Assembly (NCBI GenBank): GCA_948567375.1
Contig: OX419758.1
Location: 30,509,001 to 30,573,000, forward strand
DNA: 64,000 nt
Direction: 5' to 3'
From: Lunularia cruciata
Taxonomy: Eukaryota; Streptophyta; Marchantiopsida; Lunulariales; Lunulariaceae
Shown: piece by piece, positions 10,441 through 21,881 of the stretch
Numbering within the stretch: position 1 is the first letter of the stretch
Layout: every line of letters begins with the position of its first letter
The notes under the pieces: model-generated
Told to the model about the DNA's origin: nothing
What the model saw: the letters and a program-made list of their open reading frames with translations, nothing else
Databases searched by the model: none
Position numbers and translations under genes: made by a program

Positions 10441-11624
10441 GCAAAAGGTGTCTACCCTCCAATCTGAACCATCTGGCTCGCTGAAGGACATGATCTCTCT
10501 CCTTGGCCCCAATTGTGCCATTCACAACACCCATGCAAAGATTGTCCATCACTAAGACATCATCATGAATGTCTCGCTGAATTTTACCAATATCTTCACT
10601 CTTTGGATCTATAACCTCAATAACTCCTCCTGTATGCACTAAGAGAGATAGCACCAAAGCCTCTGAAAATATACACCGAAAGGCCGATGCATGCCGACCT
10701 AGCACTATCTCCTCATCTATCTCACCATGCCAACGTGCTCCAGTCTGATCCTACTCAACCCATTTGCATCACGGTTCACCACTCCAGGTCTATGAACAAC
10801 CGTGAAATCATACTCCTATAAAATCAGACCCCATCATGCAAGTTTCCTTGAAAGCTTATCGGACTCCATCAACCACTTCAATGGCTGATGATCAATGATG
10901 AGAGTGAAGGGGTTACCAAATAGGTAACATTAGAAATGTGCTACTGCCCAAACTGCTACCAGGCACTCTCCCTCATATGAGCTATACTTCACCTCCGCTG
11001 AATTGTTGGAGCAACTAGCATAGGCCACCACAAACTCCTTCCCCTCATCATCATGTTGGGTGAGCACTGCTCCAAGCTCCAACATACCCAATCAGTATGA
11101 ACCTGAAATTGTCGTCCTTTGATTGGTCTCCTCAAAATAGGAGCAGATGTCAACCTCTCCTTGAGCTCTACAAAAGCTCTCTCCTGGTCATCTCCCCAAC
11201 ACCACTCCTATGTAAGCTTGGTCAACTTTGTCAAGGCCTTGGCAATGACACTAAATCCTCTAACATAATGGCAATAGAAGTTTGCCAGCCCAAAGAATGC
11301 TTGCACTTTGCTCACATCCGTAGGCCAAGGAATATGTGCAATAGCACCTTGGTCTGCTGAACACCAAGTCCTCTAGGGTAGATAGTGTGACCCAAATACT
11401 CAACCTGCTCTTGGAAGAACCTACACTTCCCAAGATGTAATTTGAGTCCATGAGATCTCAACCTCTCAAACACCTCCAACAATTGTCTCTCATGCTATTC
11501 CATAGTAGTGATATAGACCAAAATGTCATCAATATAGCACTGAGCAAAATCCAATCCAGCTAGGATCCTATCCATGACCCTCTGGAACTCAGCAAGAGCA
11601 TTCTTTAACCAAAATGGTAAGAAC
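10441..11624 (-). pseudogene. RT C-terminal half and RNase H (E copy 1)
   Basis: Begins at the RT catalytic block (CYIDDILVY, 11530 region), continues through RSHGLKLHLGKC and the thumb, then RNase H with the SSYEGECLA-like and NHQPLKWLMESDKLS blocks (11000-10850). Interrupted upstream by the A solo LTR at 11625, which splits the RT between its FQRVMDRILAGLDF region and the fingers. Confidence 0.78.
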
Positions 11625-12316
11625 TGTGAGCCGGCCTGTCTCTCACTCAGGATGAACCTCTGATGGCTATTATGGTAGCGCACCATGGACTAAGAAGGCA
11701 AGGAACCCCAACTCTATCATACTCCTCCAAGGCTAACACTCCAAGACTCAAGTCATTGCTCACTAGAGAACTCAATGAGAGAGAGATAGTTGCAAATGAA
11801 AGGATGATGAGTACCTCCTCACCCCTTGTTTATATACTTGTGAAATAGTTACGTACCAAAGTTACTAATTACCGTAGTAACTCAAGTTACTAGACTAAAA
11901 GTCAAGTAAAGTCAAAAAGTAGAAAGGAATATCCATTCACATGAGCATATTCCCCTAAGCATGTGGTCTTATCTTGACCCAACCACTAAGTCAAGGATTC
12001 CTTCACATGGGCTATCCTTGGACTAAAGAAGAATCCAAAACAAAAAGGCTTGCGGGCCCAAGAGTTCTCAACTCTTTCCTCAAAGCCAAACACCTAGGAA
12101 TAACACCAAGTCAACACACTAAAATCCAAAATAGTGGTGCTCATCTTTTCTACTTCCTCTAAAGTAAGGTCCCATCTATCTTAGCTATGACTAACTTTAG
12201 CTAACCATGACTAATATAGAACCATCCTTTATCTCTATATAAATAATATCTCTTAAGTACTTGTAATACCAAGCTAAATATCACAATACCACACACATGC
12301 AAAAATAGGTGTTACA
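11625..12316 (-). repeat. Solo family A LTR with gaac duplication
   Basis: Complete LTR: on the plus strand TGTGAGCC ... GGTGTTACA, nearly identical to 34076-34765 and 51179-51847 (reverse). It interrupts E copy 1 RT, whose reading resumes on both sides (ggtaagaac / gaacctccactg). gaac flanks both ends (11621-11624 and 12317-12320). Minus-strand TATATAAA lies near 11835. The near-identity to the other A LTRs suggests a fairly recent insertion. Confidence 0.9.
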
Positions 12317-13000
12317 GAACCTCCACTGTTATAACACATCCTTACCATGAGGATCAATAGCCAAAAATGTTGTCTTGGACTTATCCTCCTCCTTGATCGG
12401 CAATTAATGATATCCCGCTTAAAGATCCAAAGTACTAAAGACCTTTGCATGCCCAATTGCATCAAAAATCTCCTTCAATGTAGGCATGGCATACCGATCA
12501 GCCCTGGTCTATCGGTTGATAGGATGGTAATCTCCACACATCCACCTATCTGTGTAGTTGCCATGCATATCCTTCTTGGCTGGCATCACTATCACTGATG
12601 CATACTCTCTATGTGAAATCTCCACTAAACTAGCCTCAAAAAGGTCACTTCTCCGGCTCTGAATCAATGTCCTCTCCATCTCACTATATCGATAAGGACA
12701 ATTGGTGTATTGCTAGTCAGCTCAATCGGTATACCATGTCCCTTTAGAGCACCCAAATCCTTCATACTAAAGGCAAAACAACTTGCATGGCTCCTCAAGA
12801 ACCTCCAAACCCTCCATCTTTCTTCTCCAATAAGCTTGGGTCCAAGATTTGGTTCCCAAGTATCCTCTGTAACTATAGTAGGAGTGGAAGACGTAATGAC
12901 TGGCTGCTACGATGGGCCCTTGGGAGCAATATTGTCATGCCTCCAACCACTAGAGGTCCCAACCTTTGTGTGAAAAACTCCCTCCACTTTGGCTGCAAGC
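12317..13000 (-). pseudogene. RT N-terminal half (E copy 1)
   Basis: Carries the fingers part of RT: the FEASLVEISHREYAS region, AKKDMHGNYT, CGDYHPINR and YAMPTLKEIFDAIGHAKVF-like segments, and the DPHGKDVLYQW stretch next to the LTR insertion. It is preceded by a linker (DLGALKG, LTSNT) that joins it to the methyltransferase end, as in copy 2. Confidence 0.72.
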
Positions 13001-13023
13001 TCTATATGTCCTCTAGCTGCATT

Positions 13024-14560
13024 CTAAGTGGACCAAGCGTGTAATCCAAGTAGCCCATGCTCACCTGGATGGACTCCAAGTAGACCACTCTCCCTAGTAG
13101 CTACTAGTTGTGTCCCAAGATTACCATGCCCATCCGGTCCATCGCCCCCAGTATGTGCCTGAATTGTCTCGATAGGCACAGGGCTCACAAGTGTTTGAGT
13201 GGTGATGCCTATCAAGTGCATCCTACGTTGCTTTGCCAAGCCTAGGCTCACAATCCAAGTCAAGCAGTTCAGATCCATAGTCTGACCTAACACTTGACGC
13301 TTGGATGCCTCTCATACTACTAGAATAGCGGTAATATCGGTGCAAAAACCCATTGCCTGCTCTCTCTCATTAGCGTTGGGCTCCACCAACTGCTATAACT
13401 ATGAGTCCCAAACAAGTCTAGGTCTTCTCTCTTGAAAAGCATGAGAGCTTGGGAAAGTCATGAGTGTGGGAGATGCAGCTCTAGGCTGTCCAACTAGGTT
13501 CACCACTGCCATAGGTGACCTATCAGCCACTACCACTGTCTAAGATTGACGCCCAACATCCAAGATATCATCAACAAGGATGTGGTCAAGTCATTGCATC
13601 CCATCATAGGCATGTTGCAGAACCTCTCTAGATAAGAGGTCCGTCCACCAAAGACAAAGATAATGAGCCCATGATCCCACTTTGGCTGCATCTAACAATA
13701 CAGCAGGTCCCATCTAAGAATGGACCTGATGTGTACTCGCCACCACTCTAGTGCAAGAATCACCCATGAAAGGAACATTCTCCAAAAATTAAGCTGGAGG
13801 AACGGACTGATGAAGCTGGAGATGTCGTAGTATCTGTTACATCTCTCAAAACACACCAGAACAAGGATCTTGAAGACCCAAACCTTGGCTAGCACATGTA
13901 TGTCCCTAACATGGCCATCCAAAAATCACCAAGTGAATAGGTCCATATCTCTCTAGATCATGCACCCCTAGTAAGGAAATGTCTCCTAATAGGGCCTTCT
14001 AGTAACCTTTGATTGCTGACATTGGTAAACTCCAAATATCAATAGGCCAAGTGTGCCACATGATGTAGAGAGACTTGCCTAACAGTCTCATCTCTCTCTA
14101 CATACAAGTACCTCTGTACCCGTATATACGCTTGTAATACCACAACTAGTCTAGTGCTAATCCCACCGAACAACTCTAATAGACATATCCCCTCTATTGG
14201 ATATTGCCAAGCAATGAGTGTGGTATCCAAAGGTATCAAAGTAATCAACAAGAAGTCATTAGGCCAAGTAACTATACTACTGAAAGCTAAAATTGATGTT
14301 GCCATGATCTTGGACTGTAGTGAGCCAAGACTACCACTACTGAAGCATACTGGTAGGTGACATACCCGTCCCTCACCAGACTGCCAACCTGGTCTATAGC
14401 AGGTTGTCTCCTCCCAATAGTCAATATTGAAACCCATGGAGTATAACACATCCCCTAACTAGCACATCATATGACTCAACTATTGTCGCAATAGCTTGAG
14501 CTCTCACCACCGAGCTATCAGTTGGATGACTAAGCTGAACTTGGACAACAAGCTCCTCAC
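13024..14560 (-). pseudogene. DNMT3-like C5-cytosine methyltransferase (E copy 1)
   Basis: Motif I near 14200-14130 (LLELFGGIST ... RYLYVE); motif IV GWPC near 13905, with the following Gln codon a stop; motif VI LENV at about 13774-13785; motif VIII (VGSWAH..CLWWTDL) near 13650; motif IX (NEREQAMGF) and motif X (RQVLGQTMDLNCLTW) at 13360-13255. Spacing fits a full ~320-residue catalytic domain and resembles DNMT3/DRM more than DNMT1 or CMT. About 75 codons between WPND and LIPLDTT present in copy 2 are deleted. Stops such as that at 13714-13716 also occur in copies 2 and 3. Confidence 0.85.
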
Positions 14561-14619
14561 GTGAGATGTACTATGTCAAACCACCAATTTAGGGACAAAC
14601 ATCCACAATGTGGAGAGGT

Positions 14620-14890
14620 ATCCATTTTAGATCCAAACATCTCTAACTGGTTGAAATGGACACCTCTCCACATTGGTCTTCCGTAACTCCCAATTGACAA
14701 TTGCAGCCTTCCCCAACATAAAGGCCTGCGCACTTGAGTCTAACAAGATTCTTTGTGGTGTATAGACCTTTTCTGAAGGTCCCACCAAACGGAAAATCCC
14801 ACTTTGGTTATCCAATAGGACAACACCAGGTGTGAACCGTGCTCTCTCAAAGGCCGGTCTAGCTGGCAACTCCTCCAGTCTAGCTGCTGC
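14620..14890 (-). pseudogene. Aspartic protease (E copy 1)
   Basis: GIFRLVGPSEKVYTPQRIL leads into LLDSSAQAFMLGKAAI. The active-site LDSGA is changed to LDSSA here, while copy 2 keeps LDSGAQPFMLG. It sits in the same frame as the gag tail and methyltransferase N-part of this copy. Confidence 0.78.
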
Positions 14891-14893
14891 TAC

Positions 14894-16850
14894 CTACCAT
14901 AAACCATTGGTTGTTGAACAGATCCCATGATCCTCAACCAAGTCAGCTCCACTACCAACCACCTCTCCTCTAGTAGTAGGAACTGCATCATCCCTACTCT
15001 CACACAACGTGGCAGCCAACCGGAACACTAGGGTTGGGTCAACTCCCAATGTAAGAGTAGTCACTGGCCGAAACAAAGGATGCAGCATAATCAGCTGAGC
15101 CGCTCCCAACATCATGCTAGACTCAATCTGTGTAGTAGTAGTAGGTGGTTGACTAGCAGGTAGTCCATCATGCATTCCATCACCACCTACCACACCTGCA
15201 TTGGGACGTCTAGGAGGCATGGATGTCGTCTGCAATGCCTCAAATAGTGTGAAAGATTGGGGAAGTCTGACCTATCTCCCAACCTCTCCTCTTTGTTGGT
15301 CCAACTCCACTGATGCTCCTCTAGGCTTTGTAGCACGTACTGCACTCCTAGTCATTGCTCCAGATGCATCCACCTGTCTTGCTCCGCACATGAAGTCCAA
15401 AGCATCTCTTTCACCAACATATGAGGTGGAAGCCTTAACACCCGAATTTGATCTCCTTTGAGCAATGGCCATACTAGCCAATCTCTGCTCCAACTGCTCA
15501 ATCCGAGTAGCCATAGCTATATCAAGAAGTAAGGGCAGGTATTGCATCCCTACTAGGTGTAGATCCTATACCACCACCTCTACCACCTCCTCCTCCATGA
15601 ACTGGAGCTCCTCTACTACCTGCCATAGCAGCCCTACCACTTCGTAACTCTAGGTGTAGGTCAAAACATTGGTCACCAGTGTGACCAAATCTGTGGCAAT
15701 GCTCACAATGCCTCTATGTTGGATGTGATGCACCCAAGGTATCAGGTCCATTGCCTTGAGTACACTCTCTCCGATGGTGAGGTTCACCACAAGTCTAACA
15801 AGAAACACCACCACTCATTGGTTGTTGCTGACCCAAAAATCAAGGTAAGGGTCTAACTCCACTAGGCCCTCCACTCGCTCCATAGGATCTAGGTTGTCTA
15901 CCCTGTCCTTGAAAACCAATTGGGCGTGGTGTACTTTGCTGCACTCTAGAAGAAGTGACAGCCGTGGATGAGGTCGCCATACCAAATCCAGATGTCACCA
16001 CTCTCTCCACCACCATGTGGAGCTCAATACGCTCAGCCAAACCAAAGACCACTGCCAAAGAAGGCAAAGTAGCCTGTAACAACGTAGCATCATGAACTGT
16101 ACGTTGCAACTCCCTGTCCAATATCCCATACCAAAATTGGACTACTTGGGCCTTAGTAACTCTTTGAATGAAACTGATCAGCCGCCTCATGCGAGTGTAT
16201 GCCTCGCATAAGCTCTTTCAAGCCTTCCGTTGGAACTCTTGCAAGCTCCTTAGCTTATCAATCCACACTCCCTTGTAGTTTTGCCTCAAACACTAGAAGA
16301 ACTCCACCATGGGATTAAACCCCAATACCACACCACCTCCTACAGCGGTACCTCCACTCATAGTAGCACTATCTCCAGCTAGTGCACCTCCACTAGCTCC
16401 ACTAACACTACTCAAGCTAGAACTCATAGGTACAGCCAATCTACTCATGGCACCAAACCTAAAGTGATAGAGACATAGTTCAAAGACCAATATTGTCTCC
16501 ATAACTTGATCTTCTTCAAATGAGCTCTCTTGAACTCATGGTACTCATCCATCGGTGGACCCTCTAGATGTTGAAACAACCCCTTCCATGCCATGAAAGG
16601 TGTAAACAAACTTGAGTTCCGCATTTGCTGCAAATCACACCAACTATCAAACTCCTAGATGAAGTCATCCAACTCAATGGTACGCATTGTACCAAAGTAA
16701 CACCTAGGGCCTTTGGAGGCTCCATAAATCTCATCAATATCCCACAATAATGGTGCGGACACACCAAGTGCACTCTCAACTGAATTAACTCTTGTGTCAA
16801 ACTCCAACTCAGAGTCAATCTCCTTGCTCACTAAGACCTGAGATACAGGC
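14894..16850 (-). pseudogene. Gag with two CCHC knuckles (E copy 1)
   Basis: The N-terminal gag region (16850-16293: ELDDFIQEFDSWCDLQQ, TPFMAWKGLFQHLEG) precedes a capsid-like helical stretch (16190-15840: LISFIQRVTKAQVVQFWYG) and Ser/Gly-rich linkers. Two knuckles follow: CGEPHHRREC near 15790 and CEHCHRFGHTGDQC near 15700-15665. A long low-complexity tail (15547-14894) joins it to protease. Multiple stops and frame changes. Confidence 0.75.
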
Positions 16851-18189
16851 TGATATCAAGTACCACTCCGAGTTAACCTATTGTGTACTATAGGGCTATC
16901 TCTTCTAGAATCCCCAAAGAACTCCGTCGTGACAAAGTAACCGCAACCATAAATTGGAACTACAAACTGCAACCGCAAGTACCCCACCAAGTGCCAATAC
17001 CAACTAAGCACTACCCACTAATGTAACTCTAACCAAGATAACTACACTAGGGGAAAAGGCAACTTGTAACCTGCCATCACAACATGCACTCTCACGATCT
17101 GTAGGTCATCACTTCCTGCCTCACCGGAGAGAAACAAAGGTAGTCTGGCTAGTCATCACTCCAGCCTCACTACCGAGAGCACACTAGAGCACCAACGCTC
17201 AAAATCCAAGGCACCTCACACAAACATGGTGTACAAATAGGAAGCTAAAAAAGGAGGGGGGTCCAATCACAAGAAATCTAAATGAAAACTCTTCATCTCA
17301 TAAAACAACACAAGACTGACTCTACCATCATTTGGCATTTGACATAAGAGAAGTTTTTATGCAAGTCCTAAGCTACCAAGATCACCAAGAATGGGATCAA
17401 TCTGCATCTCCTAGCCAAAGCTACAAGTGTATAGATAACAGTGGCACAATCACTAGGACAATAAGTGAAGGTGGACCAGTTGGCTAGGGAATCAAAGATC
17501 TAGGAGTCAAGCCCTATTGCGCATAATCTAGCAAGATGTGCAGATTTTGCCAAACAATGACCAAGATCTACTCTAAACTAGCTAGCCTCATGCTAGCAAG
17601 CTCGCTTGCTGGCCCTTCTAGGCCTTCATAACCTCTCATAGCCCACAGCCATATGCCTCGAAGCCTCTAAATGCCCAAATGAGGCATTTCTTCTTGCCAC
17701 TTTGAAGCTCCTCCAAAATCTGGCAAAACTCCTCCAAACTTGCAAAAGTCCTCCAACTTGGCAAAACTCTTCCAAATCTAGCCAAAATCTGACGCAAACC
17801 CTAAATTTGGCTGATCACCAAATCCCTCGCTAACTTTTCACTCAAGCCCAATTGAAAACAAGGGTTTCTCCAAATCACAAATTCACGAGAATAGCTTTAC
17901 AACTCCACCTTCAATTTTACTTTCCAAGCCCAACTCGCAACAAATTGGTCCTACCTTCACCTCTTGAGCTCAAAATCACAACCATTGCTTAAAATTTGTT
18001 CCTTTTGTGCTCAAAAATTGGCCAGTGCTTCCGCACATCGTCTGCCTTATTGTCAAATCTCCATCAAGCAACAAGCTTCTATACACCAGGGAAAAATTGA
18101 ACTTCAATCGAGCTACCAATGGTCCACCGAGCTTGGAGATACCACCAACACTCAAAGTTCTTGCACCCAATTTCCCCTTGATTTCACTT
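16851..18189 (-). other. E copy 1 5' leader, non-coding
   Basis: About 1.3 kb with no domain recognised on either strand. It contains a purine tract (aaaaaaggaggggggtcc near 17248) and a run of four or so imperfect ~20-bp units near 17706-17793 built on cctccaaa..tggcaaaa. No convincing primer-binding site was found at the junction with LTR sequence near 18190. Confidence 0.55.
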
Positions 18190-18648
18190 CTTTGATGTAA
18201 TCAAATTGTTTCCAACTCTTGAATCCACTCAACTCAGATTGGTACTTGATCTATCACTCTATAAACAACCAACAGCTGAGCACTAATTACAATCAAGCCA
18301 CACTCACTCTAGCTAAGAGAATCCAGGTGATGCTCGCTTGCCTTTGTCCACTATAGCTAGGAACTCAAAGGCTCAACATCAAAGAAGTGAGCTCTCTAGA
18401 GCTTCACTTTGAAAGTATACCCTTGGACTTGAGCTAGGTCTGAAACCCTAACGGTCCCGCTGATGGCACACTCGATGGTGCAAACGGTGCAAAGTGACAG
18501 TGGGACCTACCATGAAGTCAATACCCCAAACACAAAATCTGACCGTCAGAAAGTAGTCTCTGAGAAATTGCTAAAATAACTCTAACTACTATCACTGCAA
18601 CTCGAGTGTCCAAGCAATCTAGATGCGACACTACAAATGGCATGACAT
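18190..18648 (-). repeat. E copy 1 5' LTR, core portion
   Basis: Aligns with the ~430-bp cores at 8470-8905 and 26280-26725 (shared blocks: tcaatcaagccacac-like, aggtgatgctcgc, ccctaacggtcccgctgatgg, aatctgaccgtc). It ends at the word aatggcatgac, where the other copies continue into the ~105-bp terminal unit; here D'-type LTR sequence begins. A tctataaa motif occurs near 18260. Confidence 0.72.
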
Positions 18649-19251
18649 CATGGGTATCCTAAGTATCTCTTCTTTATCTATCCTAACTACTTCAGATGCT
18701 TCAGACTCTTCAAACATCTGACCCAAAGACACGTGCATCCAATGTTTGACTACCTTGGATTGAGTCACATTTGTCCTAAAGTGAAGTCTTTAGACTCAAA
18801 GTCACATGGACCCGAAGAACATAGACCCAAAGACACCAATTTAAAATCACTCAACTACTCTATATAACTACTACAAAAAAAATTTAAATGCTTGTAACTT
18901 CTGTTACATACCTCCAAACTCTACGGCTTTGGTGGCAATAGAAATCCCTAAAAGAGACACTTCTAACAAGACATAACATGCACAATTTGAACATGTCATC
19001 ACCAAGATACAACACCCACAGTAAGCCTGACCTGCAACCTTCAACCTTCATTTCGATGCAAAGCATCTTTCTTCAGTTCTACGATCCTTCAATCCAATCA
19101 AAATCCTTCTTCCTTTGACACAAAGTTGACTTCCTTGGGTTGGATCAAAATATAGGCTTCTCATCATTTCTTCTCTATTTGAGTTCAGTTTGGTTCTAGT
19201 AATGCACTTTTTCTTTAAAACTCGTCCAAAATGAAAAATGTATGTACCACA
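18649..19251 (-). repeat. D'-type LTR fragment (U3 part)
   Basis: About 600 bp matching 21297-21881 of the D' solo LTR, from 'catgggtatcctaa' to the terminal 'aaaatgaaaaatg....gtaccaca'. It keeps the LTR 5' end but lost the 3' two-thirds. It separates E copy 1 (-) from E copy 3 (+). ORFs in it are not supported. Confidence 0.8.
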
Positions 19252-19615
19252 TTGGTTGAGAAGCATATGATCCATTTAGCTATGAGTGGCTTGTGGCATG
19301 CAATAGTTTGTAGGTTAGAGGAGTTTACCAACTAGACCTACATTTAAACAAGCTATATTCACACTTGAAGTTGTTCTATTGGATAACTAGATTGAGATTT
19401 CTCATTTGGTGGGACCTTCAATGAAGGTTGATAACCTCAAAGGTCTTATTAGACTTGTGTATAGCCCCTTATGTTGGGGAAAGCTATAGTTATTGGTCTT
19501 GGACTATAGAAGGCCAATGTGGAGAGGTGTCTATTTTATATCCAAACATCTATAGGGGGTGGTTCTACACAATACATCACATGTGGAGAGCTCATTGTCC
19601 AAATTTAGCCTAATC
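19252..19615 (+). pseudogene. Protease remnant (E copy 3)
   Basis: Matches the protease of copy 2 by position and words: the GLW tail of gag, GPSMKVDN-like stretch, then the active-site region near 19440-19480 where LLDSGAQPFMLG has become LLDLC.APYVG with a frameshift. The following segment (EGQCGEV) matches copy 2 out of frame. Confidence 0.65.
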
Positions 19616-20092
19616 ACTTGATTGATAGCTCTATGGTGAGAGCTCAGCCCATTATGAAAATAGTGGAGTCATGTGATGTGCTAGTTGATTAAGCATTTTT
19701 ATATCCCATGGGTTTCAACATTGACTATTGGGAGGAGATAACTTTCTATAGGCCAGGTTGGCAATCAAGTGAGGAATGTGTATGTCACCTACTAGTGCAC
19801 TTTAGTAGTGGTAGTCTTGGGTTACTATAATCGAGGACCATGGCATTAGTTTTAGCTTTTGATAGTTTTGTTACTTGGCCTGATGACTTATTGGAGTGGA
19901 ACACCCATGCAAAAGATACCTTAGTACTAGGGGAGATCAATCAAATTTGGAGTACAAGTAGTGTTGTTCCATCCATCTTGGATATTTAATTGTTGAGTTT
20001 TAAGAAGGCATTGCAACAACATGCAGATCAATTGGTATAACAAGCTAAGTGTAGGACACTTTGTACCACCAAGAGACTACTATGAGGATGAG

Positions 20093-21881
20093 TGTGACAA
20101 CCCGGCAAATATCACTTTTGCGGTAATCGGGTAAGTAAAGTTTGTTCTTGAAGAGATACTGATCAGAAATGTCCAATTACAAAGATAAATAGTAACAAGT
20201 AGTTCTTCTTGGTTGCATCTTTAATCTCTCAGGTAGCAACTACACCTAGAAGAGAGTAACAAGCACTGACTTGCAATCTCGTCACAACAATTTGTCACCC
20301 ATAATCACAATTCCATCAAATTTTTCCAAACAATCTTGATTGTGATGATTTAGTCTCTTCCAAAAATGACACTTCACTCCAAAACAACTTTGCTTTAGAA
20401 TTGTGTTCTACCCCTCCACTAAAGGCAAAACTTCCTTGATAAAATTGCTTCACATCAACGTTGCACTGAACTCACAATTGCAAAGTACTACCAACACTAC
20501 AATTCCTCTCACATTTGTCAAGGTATTGCTCCAATTGCCCTTCACTTAGGATCAAACACACAAAATCAAGGCTACGGAATCCAACATCCAACAAACACAC
20601 TACTTTGCACTTTGAAATTCTCCACACACTCACAAACACAAACACAAAGTTGATACCCAAAATTAAGCTCAAGTGACGAGCACTGAAATCAACACTTTGC
20701 TTTATCTATTCTCAGAATTATATAGACTGAACAACAACATACTACAAATACCACCTTTAAATAGGTAGAGCTCTTTAGCAATTATCTAACAACTACACCG
20801 TTCTAGAACAACTTATCCCACTTGTTGATCTAAAATGACAATGCACTTCTTCATAACTACCTCTTCATATCTCAAAATTGTTACTACTCCAATTTGATGT
20901 CTAATTCTTCTCTGGCTTCCAAACCCGATGATCTCCTATCGCTTCTCCCTCTTTGGGTCTATCTTCAACTACTAAATCCTTCACCTTTTCTACTACTTCT
21001 TCACTATGAACTAGTATTGAGGTCATGGGTAATCTTTCTAACTCTTGATCCTTCAACCCACTCTTCTCTAATGTCTCAGAGGACAACTCCAAAGACACTT
21101 GCACTCCTACTTCTACTACTTTGGGTCTAACTACTATCAATTCCTTTGCTAATTCTACTACATCCTCATCAAAAATTGTAATTTTCTGTAGGCATGGGTA
21201 CGCTATCTATGCCTTCAATTTGTAACCCACTTTCCCCTAATCACTACTACTATTTCTCTTCTAATTCTATCCTATCTTCAATCAAAATTGAAATTGAAGT
21301 CATGGGTATCCTAAATATCTTCTTTCCCTACTCTAACTTCCTCTAATGCCTCTAGCAAGACCCTCAAATTCACCTTCACTACACTCCGAGGTCCAACTCC
21401 CTTAAATCTGGTCACCTTCATCCTAAGGCAAAGAAACTTCTAACTTGCAGTCATAGAGACCCAAAGAACATAGATCCAAAGTACTATGAACCCAAAGACA
21501 CTCAACTACTCTCTATACATCTACTCTCAAAAATTAAAATGCATGTACTTCTATTACAGACCTCCAAACTCTATGCTTTTGGTGGTAATGGAAAGCCTTG
21601 AACGAGATGCTTCTAACAAGATTTAGAACACATGATTTGGACATGTCTTCAATGAGATACAGCCTCCGCAAGAATCTTGACCTGCAAATTCTATTCTTCC
21701 TTTGGGTCTACCCTCTTTCAAGTCCGATCCAAGTCCTCTTCCTCTAACACAAAGTTGACTTCTTTGAGTCAAATCAAAATATAGGCTTGTAATCATTTTT
21801 TCTCCATTTGGGTTCAATTTGGTTTAGGTAAATATACTTCTTCTTTAAAACTCATCCAAAATGAAAAATGTGGGTACCACA
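20093..21881 (-). repeat. Solo D' LTR with 5-bp TSD
   Basis: Reads TGTGACAACCCGGC ... GGGTACCACA on the plus strand (reverse of the LTR) and is flanked by atgag at 20088-20092 and 21882-21886. It shares both ends and the last ~800 bp layout with the D LTRs, but is only 1789 bp against ~3780, so it belongs to a related, shorter family. It interrupts the methyltransferase of E copy 3. It holds a remnant of the LTR-encoded coiled-coil ORF (see 20901-21140). Confidence 0.92.
20901..21140 (-). pseudogene. LTR-encoded coiled-coil protein C-terminus (D' LTR)
   Basis: A 79-codon open stretch inside the D' LTR, in LTR orientation. Its residues VGVQVSLELSSETLEKSG and DQELERLP line up with IGIQMSLELPSATVEKSG and DEELDRLP near the end of the D LTR ORF (about 46060-46145). 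The following VVEKVKDLVVEDRPKEGE parallels LLDLVEDVGVVKPEDRV. Similarity at the protein level in a diverged LTR suggests the ORF was once maintained as coding sequence. Confidence 0.7.

Larger units (their letters stand above)
8364..18648 (-). mobile_element. Family E copy 1: Ty3/gypsy with methyltransferase and PHD finger
   Basis: On the minus strand: partial 5' LTR (18648-18190), leader, gag with two zinc knuckles, protease, C5-methyltransferase, RT split by a solo A LTR, RNase H, integrase, C-terminal PHD finger, polypurine tract, 3' LTR. The order matches copy 2. Stops, indels and a deletion of about 75 codons ahead of methyltransferase motif I make it non-functional. Confidence 0.88.

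Noticed and set aside
17964-18200. Short ORFs on both strands in the E copy 1 leader
   Set aside because: No motif, not conserved in position with other copies, overlapping in all frames.
20472-20672. Small ORFs shared by D and D' LTR ends (also 46507-46713, 59254-59460)
   Set aside because: Weak similarity follows DNA similarity of the U5 region, without a conserved start or an obvious coding pattern. Kept as unassigned.
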